A stretch of 64,000 bases of DNA from Aquiflexum sp041751335 (GTDB lineage: Bacteria > Bacteroidota > Bacteroidia > Cytophagales > Cyclobacteriaceae). The stretch spans positions 1 to 64,000 of the forward strand of contig NZ_JBGSXS010000138.1 in assembly GCF_041751335.1 (NCBI RefSeq), in the 5' to 3' direction. The notes beneath the pieces were generated by a model. That model was given only the letters and a program-made list of their open reading frames with translations. It searched no databases and was not told the origin of the DNA. Below, in pieces: positions 54,787 through 62,223 of this stretch (its first letter is position 1; each line of letters begins with the position of its first letter). Both the position numbers and the translations under genes were made by a program.

Positions 54787-55645
54787 ATATTTGTTTCTAG
54801 CATTGATGATAAGCATTTCATCTTGTGATTTATTTAAGTTCAAATCCTTGGAAGATGCTGAGGAAGACCCCATCATCGCCAGTGTTGGCAACCATAACTT
54901 AAGGAAATCAGAACTTGCCTTCATCAAAGGTGAAACCAATACAGCTGAAGACAGTACAAATATTGCAGGGCGATATGTTCAATCTTGGATAAGAAAGCAA
55001 TTAATGATCATAGAAGCCGGCAAATCAATGTCATTTGATGAAGCCGAGATCAACAGAAAACTCTTAGACTACAAATATGCCCTGATGGTATATGAGTTTG
55101 AAAAGAAATATGTAGAGGATAATCTTTCCCGAGAAATTACTCAAAAAGAGATTGAAGATTATTATCAGGCCAATCAGGCCAATTTCAGCCTCAAGGAAAT
55201 CATTGTCCGGACCAATTTTCTGAAAACTGATATCGCTGCCACTGCTCAGAACCGAAACTTGGAAAAACTCCTGAGGTCAAACAATCCAGCAGATGGAAGT
55301 GCCTTAAGGGATTTGGCTTCCAAACAGGCCAGTAATTACTTTCTTGAAGATTCTACTTGGGTCAGATTTGAGGATATAATCATCAATACGCCATTGGCCA
55401 ACCATGCCAATAAAGTGGAACTTCTCAGAAATAATAAACTGATCATTACCGATGATGAAAGGTACCGGTACTATTTCAAAATACTGGAATACAAATTGCA
55501 GGACCAGTTTCCCCCGCTCGAATTTGTCAGGGATGAAATCACCAAGATTCTGACCAATAGAAAAAGAATTGTCTTGGTGGAACAACTGCAAAAAGAAATT
55601 TACAACAGAGCATTAGAAAATGAAGCGTTTACAATATATGAATAG
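54767..55645 (+). CDS. SurA-like lipoprotein lacking a parvulin domain
   Basis: 292 residues from MLQSTNKYLFLALMISISSC (ATG at 54767); upstream in-frame starts add a charged prefix that breaks the signal peptide. Lipobox SISSC. The body has SurA-N-like helices (VGNHNLRKSELAFIKGE, QSWIRKQLMIIEAGKSM, EITQKEIEDYYQANQANFSLKEIIVRT), but the following region has no recognisable PpiC motif (no FG-x-HI segment). It may be a chaperone-only relative or a degenerate isomerase. Start overlaps the previous gene by 20 bp and its end overlaps the next by 26 bp. Confidence 0.8.
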   Translation: MLQSTNKYLFLALMISISSCDLFKFKSLEDAEEDPIIASVGNHNLRKSELAFIKGETNTAEDSTNIAGRYVQSWIRKQLMIIEAGKSMSFDEAEINRKLLDYKYALMVYEFEKKYVEDNLSREITQKEIEDYYQANQANFSLKEIIVRTNFLKTDIAATAQNRNLEKLLRSNNPADGSALRDLASKQASNYFLEDSTWVRFEDIIINTPLANHANKVELLRNNKLIITDDERYRYYFKILEYKLQDQFPPLEFVRDEITKILTNRKRIVLVEQLQKEIYNRALENEAFTIYE

Positions 55646-57026
55646 GTTTAGTTTGAAGTATTTAATTGTCATTTCCCTTGTTCAACTATTGGTTACTGTG
55701 GGATTTTCCCAAACCGAAACTGCCCAAGAGGCAGCTAGACCAACCGGTCAGGTTTTGGACAAAATTGTGGCAAAAGTCAATAATTATATCCTGTTGGAAT
55801 CTGAAGTGCAGAAGGCATATATGGAAGCTATTTCTCAATCCCAGCAGGGATTTGAAGCCCCAAGTAGGTGTGAAGTTTTTGAATCCCTTATGATCAACAA
55901 ACTGATGGTGGCCAAAGCAGAGCTCGATTCTGTCATGGTATCCGATGCAGAGGTCATGTTTCAAGCTGACCAAAGATTCAGTATGGTGATGGCACAGTTT
56001 GGTGGAGATGAAGAGATGTTTATTGAAGTTTATGGTAAAACATCCGACCAGTTGAAGGCTGAGATTGAAGACTTGCTCAAGGAACAGATGATAGTCCAGA
56101 AAATGCAGGGAAAAATTACGGAAGGCCTTACCATCTCACCTGCTGAAGTAAGAAAATTTTATACAGCCATTCCCAGAGATTCGCTCCCCTTTTTCTCCGC
56201 TGAGGTAATTGTTGGTCAGATCGTCAAACGCCCTGAAGTCAACCGCGCCACTAAAGACAGTGTGGCAAACCAACTCAGCATCTTCAAAGAAATGATCAAT
56301 GAAGGCACCTCTGATTTTAAAACCCTAGCAACCCAATATTCACAAGATCCTGGATCCGCTGTTCAGGGAGGTGAACTGGGATTTTTCAGAAGGGGTGAAT
56401 TGGCCCCTGAATATGAAGCTACTGCCTTAGGACTAAGACCTGGGGAAATCAGTGATCCTGTAGAAACCATGTTTGGATTTCACATGATTCAGCTATTGGA
56501 AAGGAGGGGAAATACATTCAATACCCGTCATATTCTACTCAGGCCTGAACCTTCCGAAATCGACATCCAAAAGGCAGAACGTTTTTTGGATAGTTTAAGA
56601 AATCTGATTGTCGATAAAAAAATAGAATTTGCAAAGGCAGCTAAGGATAATTCGGATGACAGAAATACTTCTGACAACGGCGGTTTTTTCACGGACCCCA
56701 ATACACAATCAAACAGGTTGACTTTAAGGACCCTAGAAGATCCCATTCTCTATTTCACATTGGATAGTATGCAGGTGGGTACAGTCACCAAGCCATTGCG
56801 ATATGAAGATGAACGAAATGGACCACAGGTAAGGATTCTTTATTACAGAGAAAAATTCCCGGCACATCGCGCCAATTTGGATGATGATTATGAAAAATTA
56901 AAAGCGGCAACCCGGAGAAAAAAAGAAGAGGGGATTTTGGGCCGATGGTTCGTTTTGGCCAAGGAGGATGTCTTCATAGATATTGATCCTTCCTATGATA
57001 GATGTGAAGTATTGAAGGGTAAATAA
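55620..57026 (+). CDS. SurA-like peptidyl-prolyl isomerase with two parvulin domains
   Basis: 468 residues; a second ATG at 55638 is also possible. Signal peptide about 10-30 (YLIVISLVQLLVTVGFSQ), no lipobox, so soluble periplasmic. SurA N-domain begins DKIVAKVNNYILLESEVQKAY, with family phrases FESLMINKLMVAKAELDSVMVSD. Parvulin 1 spans about 185-305 (AEVIVGQIVKRP ... RRGELAPEYEATALGLRPGEIS ... FGFHMIQLLERR). Parvulin 2 starts at about 303 (NTRHILLRPEPS) and has weaker motifs, with GGFFTDPN present but no FG-x-HI at its end. Closest of the three to canonical SurA. Confidence 0.92.
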   Translation: MKRLQYMNRFSLKYLIVISLVQLLVTVGFSQTETAQEAARPTGQVLDKIVAKVNNYILLESEVQKAYMEAISQSQQGFEAPSRCEVFESLMINKLMVAKAELDSVMVSDAEVMFQADQRFSMVMAQFGGDEEMFIEVYGKTSDQLKAEIEDLLKEQMIVQKMQGKITEGLTISPAEVRKFYTAIPRDSLPFFSAEVIVGQIVKRPEVNRATKDSVANQLSIFKEMINEGTSDFKTLATQYSQDPGSAVQGGELGFFRRGELAPEYEATALGLRPGEISDPVETMFGFHMIQLLERRGNTFNTRHILLRPEPSEIDIQKAERFLDSLRNLIVDKKIEFAKAAKDNSDDRNTSDNGGFFTDPNTQSNRLTLRTLEDPILYFTLDSMQVGTVTKPLRYEDERNGPQVRILYYREKFPAHRANLDDDYEKLKAATRRKKEEGILGRWFVLAKEDVFIDIDPSYDRCEVLKGK

Positions 57027-57045
57027 TTTTGGGAAGTAAAAAAAG

Positions 57046-57106
57046 AAAGTCGGAAGACTAAGAAAGCCAACTAATCAAATGTTGGCAATTGGCCTTCCGA
57101 CTTTTT
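57046..57106 (+). terminator. Terminator of the foldase operon
   Basis: Outer 11-bp stem AAAGTCGGAAG (57046-57056) / CTTCCGACTTT (57094-57104) with an inner GCCAAC / GTTGGC hairpin (57066-57071 with 57081-57086), followed by a T run. Forms a two-tier hairpin. Confidence 0.85.
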
Positions 57107-57232
57107 CATTGATTCAGTTTATTGAAGATTTGCTTACGCTACTATTGCTTCTTTTTCCACCGCGACAACTTTTTCGAGGGCTTGGGAAATATCCCAAATA
57201 ATATCAGATAATGCTCATTACTTCGCATGATC

Positions 57233-57571
57233 TCAACCGACCTTGCTCATAATCTCTCCATAGGTGATCCCCATATGGCTGTTGTCATAGACGGCAATTC
57301 CATTTTTAATCAGAATAACTTGCGGGGATTGATGGTATACGCCGAATTCCTGGGCAATTTTATTGGAAATATCCCGATAACTGATCAGATCTAAAAAATA
57401 AGGAGAAACCTTTTCGAAATCCGTATCCTTCCAATTTCTGTTCAGTCTGTCAAATGCCATACTGCTGATGGAACACCTACTTGAATGTTTAAAAATCAGC
57501 ACAGGCTTCTCTTGACTTTGCTTCTTTAGAGCTTCTAGTTGTCCTACATTTTCTATTCTTTGCCAATTCAT
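57233..57571 (-). CDS. YtxJ-like bacillithiol-system protein
   Basis: 112 residues, thioredoxin-like fold with a single-cysteine active site: IFKHSSRCSISSMAFDRLNR, the YtxJ hallmark (HS-x-x-C-x-IS). Also FGVYHQSPQVILIKNG and ISYRDISNKIAQEFG. YtxJ is a monothiol bacilliredoxin-related protein linked to the bacillithiol redox system. Cytosolic. No bshA, bshB or bshC is in the window. Single gene. Confidence 0.88.
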   Translation of the reverse strand: MNWQRIENVGQLEALKKQSQEKPVLIFKHSSRCSISSMAFDRLNRNWKDTDFEKVSPYFLDLISYRDISNKIAQEFGVYHQSPQVILIKNGIAVYDNSHMGITYGEIMSKVG

Positions 57572-57907
57572 ATTCTTAAATTTTCTTAATCTAGATCAGT
57601 CATTCAATAATTTTGAATCAAAAATAGTTCCTTTCATGTAATTTTGCTGTTTGAAATACGACGTTCCTTTTAATAAAGGTATGCTTCTTGCAATTGAAGC
57701 TTATTGTTTCTTTGTCAGGTTTTGGCAAATGAATAAAACAATATGATTAACTGCTTTCTTACCAGCAACCACTGAAACCAGGTTGATGGGCCAAATGAAA
57801 ATATTGTTGTCTCAAGACAGCTTTCTATGGACAATTATCATCGATTCAAGGTTTGTATTTCTTACGACTGACAAATTGAGATAATCATTACTAACTACCA
57901 ATGATTT
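57572..57907. other. Gene-free spacer
   Basis: 336 bp between divergent YtxJ and DUF4403 genes. No gene, strong hairpin or recognised repeat seen; presumably holds both promoters. Confidence 0.6.
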
Positions 57908-59308
57908 ATGAAATCCACAAGTATCAAAATTCTGATCATATTATCTTTCCTTATCAATACTTCCTGCAAAAGTATCAAGCCAGACAGAGCTCCCGCCGCT
58001 TCGTTGATTGATTTGCCCAGTTCCCGCTCTACGGTTAACATACCGATTGTTATTCCGCTATCCTACTTGGAAAATAATCTGAATCAAGACTGGAGCAGTA
58101 AACTTTTTGCCGACAAAGGCCTCCCTCTTGGTGGGGGGATGTTTGCAGATCTGAATGTTACAAGAACAGGGAAGATTTCTTTGAGAGGATCTGAAAACAA
58201 TACCATCAATGTCAAGGTGCCCATGAACATCATCGGTGACCTGAAAATCGAAAAAAAAGTGTTTGGCCAGAACCTGTCCACGAATTTCCCTTTCAATGAA
58301 AACCTGATTCCAGAGATCAGCTTTACACCTGAAATCGGCAGCAATTGGGACCTGAATGTCAAAAATCTCCAGATCAACAGCTCGGGAAGATCCATGAAAT
58401 ACAACCTTTTGGGTTTTGAAATTGATTTGGATCCCTTGGTAAAAGGACAATTGCAAAAGGTATTGGACAACCAACTTTCGGCCTCTAATTTGAGTCGGCT
58501 TGACTTTAAGCACATAGCCCAGGAGACATGGGATGCTTTTTCTGAACCTTACACGGTAGTTCAGAACGGGATTACAGCGCATTTTTATTCGGTACCGGAC
58601 AGGATAATGGTCAAAGAAGAGATCACCGTCGACCAAGAGTTAATCCTATATTTGGGTTTGGAGGGAGAAATGTTTTCAAAACTAGGCTCTAAACCAATAA
58701 TAGAAAAAAAAGACCTTCCCGATATTACCGTGAATGAAAGCAAAGAAAATCAGATTGACCTTGTTCTACCTTTGACCATCCCCTACCAGGATCTGGATGA
58801 ATACCTCAATTCCACTTTTTCCGGTCAGCAAATCCGGACCAACAGAACAACAGTGATTTTTCCTTCCAATCTGACAACCCAAAAATACGGTGATAAAACC
58901 CTCTTGAGTATGGATTTCAAAGCTGTAAGAGATGGGAAGAAAGATGTAGAAGGGAAAATGTATTTTGCAGGGAAGCCGGTATTTGACCAAGAATCTGAAT
59001 CACTGATTTTTGAAGAACCTCAATTTGATGTGAACACAGGGGACTTTTTTTCCAATCTGGGAATCAGGCTCAGAAAAGGCAAAATCCAAAGACAAATCAA
59101 GAAATTAGCCGTATTGCCCATTGGTGAATTGATGGACAATGCGCGGAAGGAAATGGCAGAACAGGGATATTTCGAAACTGATTTTGCGAATTTTAAGGTA
59201 TTGAACCCCAGTTTGGATGTGGAAGGGATATACAGCACAGCTGAGGACATCAGGGTGTTTATCAGGAGTCAGGGAAAAATGGATGTGCAATTGAAGGATG
59301 TGAGGTAG
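57908..59308 (+). CDS. DUF4403 lipoprotein
   Basis: 466 residues. Lipobox in LSFLINTSCKS. DUF4403 features: STVNIPIVIPLSYLENNLNQ at the start, then repeated beta-rich segments and the KLAVLPIGELMDNARKEM segment near residue 400. It resembles a BPI/SMP-like lipid-binding fold in having paired long beta sheets, but that is inference. Function unknown; an envelope lipoprotein. Confidence 0.88.
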   Translation: MKSTSIKILIILSFLINTSCKSIKPDRAPAASLIDLPSSRSTVNIPIVIPLSYLENNLNQDWSSKLFADKGLPLGGGMFADLNVTRTGKISLRGSENNTINVKVPMNIIGDLKIEKKVFGQNLSTNFPFNENLIPEISFTPEIGSNWDLNVKNLQINSSGRSMKYNLLGFEIDLDPLVKGQLQKVLDNQLSASNLSRLDFKHIAQETWDAFSEPYTVVQNGITAHFYSVPDRIMVKEEITVDQELILYLGLEGEMFSKLGSKPIIEKKDLPDITVNESKENQIDLVLPLTIPYQDLDEYLNSTFSGQQIRTNRTTVIFPSNLTTQKYGDKTLLSMDFKAVRDGKKDVEGKMYFAGKPVFDQESESLIFEEPQFDVNTGDFFSNLGIRLRKGKIQRQIKKLAVLPIGELMDNARKEMAEQGYFETDFANFKVLNPSLDVEGIYSTAEDIRVFIRSQGKMDVQLKDVR

Positions 59309-59647
59309 TCTGGTTGGGTTAGGTCAGGTTTGGACGCTTTAGGAGTATCTCCAAGTTGCATCAGGTTTAATAATTGGGAGATGACCGATGTCGGTTGACC
59401 GATGTTGGGGGCTCGAAAAACCACGAAGTGCCAGCGAGTCCTTTAAGGCTGGATTAAACTTTTAAGAACTTGATAGCTGGAAAACTGGAAGGAAAACTTT
59501 TACAAACTAACTAATGTTTAACAATTTCTTTTATCAATGCGGATTCTTATATTGATGCTAAGGAAATCAACCTGGGCATCCGGTTCGAAGTAAATATTCG
59601 CTGATTAAACATGTCTTTTGTATCTTAACATAAAATTTGGAGCCCTA
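59309..59647. other. Non-coding spacer with inverted dispersed repeat
   Basis: About 340 bp. Holds the inverted copy of the 27-bp repeat (59381-59407). No gene. Confidence 0.6.
59381..59407 (-). repeat. 27-bp dispersed repeat, copy 2 (inverted)
   Basis: Reverse complement of 884-910 with a single mismatch. Confidence 0.7.
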
Positions 59648-59950
59648 ATGGAAAAAAAGGAAAAACCAATATTCGAAAAAAGGATTTTTTGGGATGTGGA
59701 TTTTGCGAAACTTGACTATGATGCAAAAGCCAATTTCGTGATAGAGCGGGTTTTTGAGCGGGGGGATGTACCCGATATCCGAAATTGCAGAAGGTACTAT
59801 GGAGATGAGAAAATTTCGGAAGCATTGCTCAATGCTAAGTTTTTACCCGAAATGACGATGTATTTAGCAGCGGCGGTTATTGATAAACCCATCACAGAAT
59901 TTAGATGCTACAAACTAAGACAGTTGAACCCGGAACTCTTTCCGTATTGA
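59648..59950 (+). CDS. DUF6922-like small protein, probable antitoxin partner
   Basis: 100 residues from the ATG at 59648 (an upstream non-ATG start would add ten residues of non-family sequence). Acidic-basic protein with KRIFWDVDFAKLDYDAKANFVIERVFERGD and DIRNCRRYYGDEKISEALLNAKFLP, the pattern of small DUF6922-type proteins found beside AbiEii toxins in Bacteroidetes. It overlaps the toxin gene by 46 bp, which supports translational coupling. By position it is the antitoxin; no DNA-binding motif is obvious. Confidence 0.72.
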   Translation: MEKKEKPIFEKRIFWDVDFAKLDYDAKANFVIERVFERGDVPDIRNCRRYYGDEKISEALLNAKFLPEMTMYLAAAVIDKPITEFRCYKLRQLNPELFPY

Positions 59951-60531
59951 AAATGCTAATGAAAATCCCAGAAATGAAGGATTTTCATTTAGTCGGAGGA
60001 ACAGCCTTGTCATTGAAATATGGACATAGAATTTCAGTGGATTTGGATTTATTCAATTGTCAATCTTTTGAAAATTCACTAATTGAAGACTGTCTGGTAG
60101 ATTTTTTTGGGGAAGAGTTTAAAGTAAGAAACAGTAACCCGAAAATCGGAATATTTTCATTTATTGAGGAGGTAAAAATAGACCTCATTAAACACCCATT
60201 CCCCCTAATCAAACCTGTTCAGACTATCGAAGGAATTAGATTCTTTTCCACGGAAGACATTATAGCTATGAAAGTTCAGGCCATCTTGGGTAGAGGCAAA
60301 AAAAAAGATTTTTGGGATATAAGCGAATTGCTCCAGCACTACACAGTTGCTGATTTTATCCAGTTTCACCGAGAGAAGTATCACAGACAAAATCTGCTGA
60401 TATCTGTTCCCCAGGCATTGATTTATTTTGGAGATGCAGAAGAAAGTGAGGATCCCGTCAGTCTCAAAGGGCAAACCTGGAATAAGGTCAAGAAATCTAT
60501 TGAAAAAAAAGTAAGGGACTTTTTAGTATAA
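59905..60531 (+). CDS. AbiEii/AbiGii-family nucleotidyltransferase toxin
   Basis: 208 residues. Nucleotidyltransferase core: HLVGGTALSLKYGHRIS followed by VDLDLF, giving GGT, the conserved Arg and the D-x-D metal site of AbiEii toxins. Downstream VKIDLIKHPF supplies the third Asp, and RGKKKDFWDISELL is the late lysine-rich motif. AbiEii toxins are part of type IV toxin-antitoxin/abortive-infection pairs; the proteins can transfer nucleotides to tRNA ends in known cases. All catalytic residues look intact. Confidence 0.85.
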   Translation: MLQTKTVEPGTLSVLKMLMKIPEMKDFHLVGGTALSLKYGHRISVDLDLFNCQSFENSLIEDCLVDFFGEEFKVRNSNPKIGIFSFIEEVKIDLIKHPFPLIKPVQTIEGIRFFSTEDIIAMKVQAILGRGKKKDFWDISELLQHYTVADFIQFHREKYHRQNLLISVPQALIYFGDAEESEDPVSLKGQTWNKVKKSIEKKVRDFLV

Positions 60532-60592
60532 AGATAAATGGTTACCCGCTTCTTTGCCAAAAACCCAATATTCTACTACAAACAGGTCGGAA

Positions 60593-60610
60593 TCCCGATA
60601 GCTATCGGGA
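60593..60610. repeat. Perfect 18-bp palindrome TCCCGATAGCTATCGGGA
   Basis: Fully self-complementary over 18 bp, in the spacer between the AbiE-like pair and the SDR gene; a near copy is at 2487-2504. Confidence 0.75.
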
Positions 60611-60712
60611 CGAAGTCGGAAGTCCGATGTACTGGACATTTCAGGTTCCTGGCGAGAATTATATTGAATAACCATTTTACTGGCATCATTGCGTACATAC
60701 ATAAAAAAAATC

Positions 60713-61474
60713 ATGAAACTCGATAACCGAACATTTATCATTACCGGTGCCACAAGTGGGATGGGAAAAGCCATTGCCATCGAATTTGCAAAAGAAGGTG
60801 CCAATCTCATTTTGAGCGGAAGAGATCAAGAAAAAGGAAATGCCTTGGTGGCTGAATTGCTAGAAAAGGGGCATATTTCAAAATTTTTACCCGGTGATGT
60901 ACGCGAAATCGACTACAACAAAAAACTGGTAGAACTGGCCATAGACACTTTTGACAACCTGGACGGAGTAGTTACCAATGCGGGAATGCTAGGCCTTTCT
61001 CCTGTGACCTCATTGGATCCTGAAATCTGGGACAGGACTTTTCGAACAAATGTGGATTCCGTTTTTTTCTTACTTAAATATGCCCTTCCTGAAATGCTCA
61101 AGAGATCTTCAGCATCCGTTGTGGTCAATGCGTCCATTGCAGCTTACAAATCCTTCCCCAATCATCCTGCATATTGTGCCTCTAAAGCAGCATTAGTGGC
61201 TTTGTCCAAACAAATGGCCGTGGATTATGGCCCTACAGTGCGTATCAATGCTATTTGTCCTGGACCGGTTGACACACCTTTCATCCATGCCTCCGCCATA
61301 GCATTCCCCGATCCGGTCAAAGCTGTTGAAAATGCCGGCAAGGCCACGCTGCTTAAAAGTCTTGGGACACCTGAGGATATTGCCAAATTGGTTTTATTCC
61401 TAATGTCAGATGACGCTTCTTGGATTACAGGCAGTGCATATACTATTGATGGGGGAATTTTAGCGGGGGGATAG
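60713..61474 (+). CDS. SDR-family NAD(P)-dependent oxidoreductase
   Basis: 253 residues from MKLDNRTFIITGATSGMGKA (ATG at 60713). Classical SDR: TGATSGMGKA coenzyme loop, VTNAGML, catalytic Ser in VVNASIAAY, and YCASK with Tyr and Lys; DGGILAGG C-terminal motif. FabG/3-oxoacyl-reductase-like, but substrate not determinable. Convergent with the response-regulator gene (14-bp gap). Confidence 0.92.
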   Translation: MKLDNRTFIITGATSGMGKAIAIEFAKEGANLILSGRDQEKGNALVAELLEKGHISKFLPGDVREIDYNKKLVELAIDTFDNLDGVVTNAGMLGLSPVTSLDPEIWDRTFRTNVDSVFFLLKYALPEMLKRSSASVVVNASIAAYKSFPNHPAYCASKAALVALSKQMAVDYGPTVRINAICPGPVDTPFIHASAIAFPDPVKAVENAGKATLLKSLGTPEDIAKLVLFLMSDDASWITGSAYTIDGGILAGG

Positions 61475-61488
61475 GAACCAAGAATTTG

Positions 61489-62223
61489 TCATATCCTTTT
61501 GATACTATTCATCAAATTCTCTTTAAACATCCTACTGATCGGAATTACTTTTCTATTGATTTCCAAATGGGAATCACCTACCGCATCCAGTTTTTTAATA
61601 TTCACTACGTAGGAACGGTGGACGCGCAAAAAATCTTTACTGACTATTTTTTCACAAAAAGTATTTAATGGACTCACTATTGTGAAATGTTGATCCGAGG
61701 TGATGATGTTACAATAGTTCCTTTCAGCTTCTATATAAAGTATTTCATCGAGCATGACCTTGATCAGTTTGTTTTGGCTTCTGATAAAAATCCGATCTTC
61801 CAATGTCTCCACAGTGGATGCACCAATTTTCTTTTCCACATTTTCTTCTGTGATTTTCTCTACCACAAGGGCTATTGTCCTTTCTAGGTTGAGTTTATTG
61901 AAAGGTTTAGTAATAAATGCATAGGGATGGGTTTCTTTTGCTTTTTGAAAAGAATCCTCATCGGAGTTCGCAGTAAGATAAATCAATGGAATATCGAAAA
62001 ATTTTTGGATGGACTTGGCAGTTTCGATTCCGTTGAGTTGCCCTTTCAGATTGATATCCATTAGGATGATATCAGGATGGTTTTCTCTGGCATGGTTGAT
62101 GGCATCCTCTCCCCTTGACTCAATCCCGGTGACCTCATAGCCCAATTTGGAAAGCTGCAAAGAAATATTTGCTGCGATGATCATATCATCTTCTACTATT
62201 AATATCCTTATATTATCGTTCAT
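61489..62223 (-). CDS. LytTR-type response regulator
   Basis: 244 residues. Receiver domain (about 5-120) with acidic pocket VEDD, phospho-acceptor Asp56 in ILMDINL, Thr in YLTAN and Lys in FITKPF. C-terminal LytTR DNA-binding domain (about 145-240) with LDEILYIEAERNYCNII and FLRVHRSYVVNIKKLDAV. Its ATG overlaps the stop of the upstream histidine kinase gene (ATGA), so the two form an operon and probably a two-component pair. Confidence 0.95.
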   Translation of the reverse strand: MNDNIRILIVEDDMIIAANISLQLSKLGYEVTGIESRGEDAINHARENHPDIILMDINLKGQLNGIETAKSIQKFFDIPLIYLTANSDEDSFQKAKETHPYAFITKPFNKLNLERTIALVVEKITEENVEKKIGASTVETLEDRIFIRSQNKLIKVMLDEILYIEAERNYCNIITSDQHFTIVSPLNTFCEKIVSKDFLRVHRSYVVNIKKLDAVGDSHLEINRKVIPISRMFKENLMNSIKRI

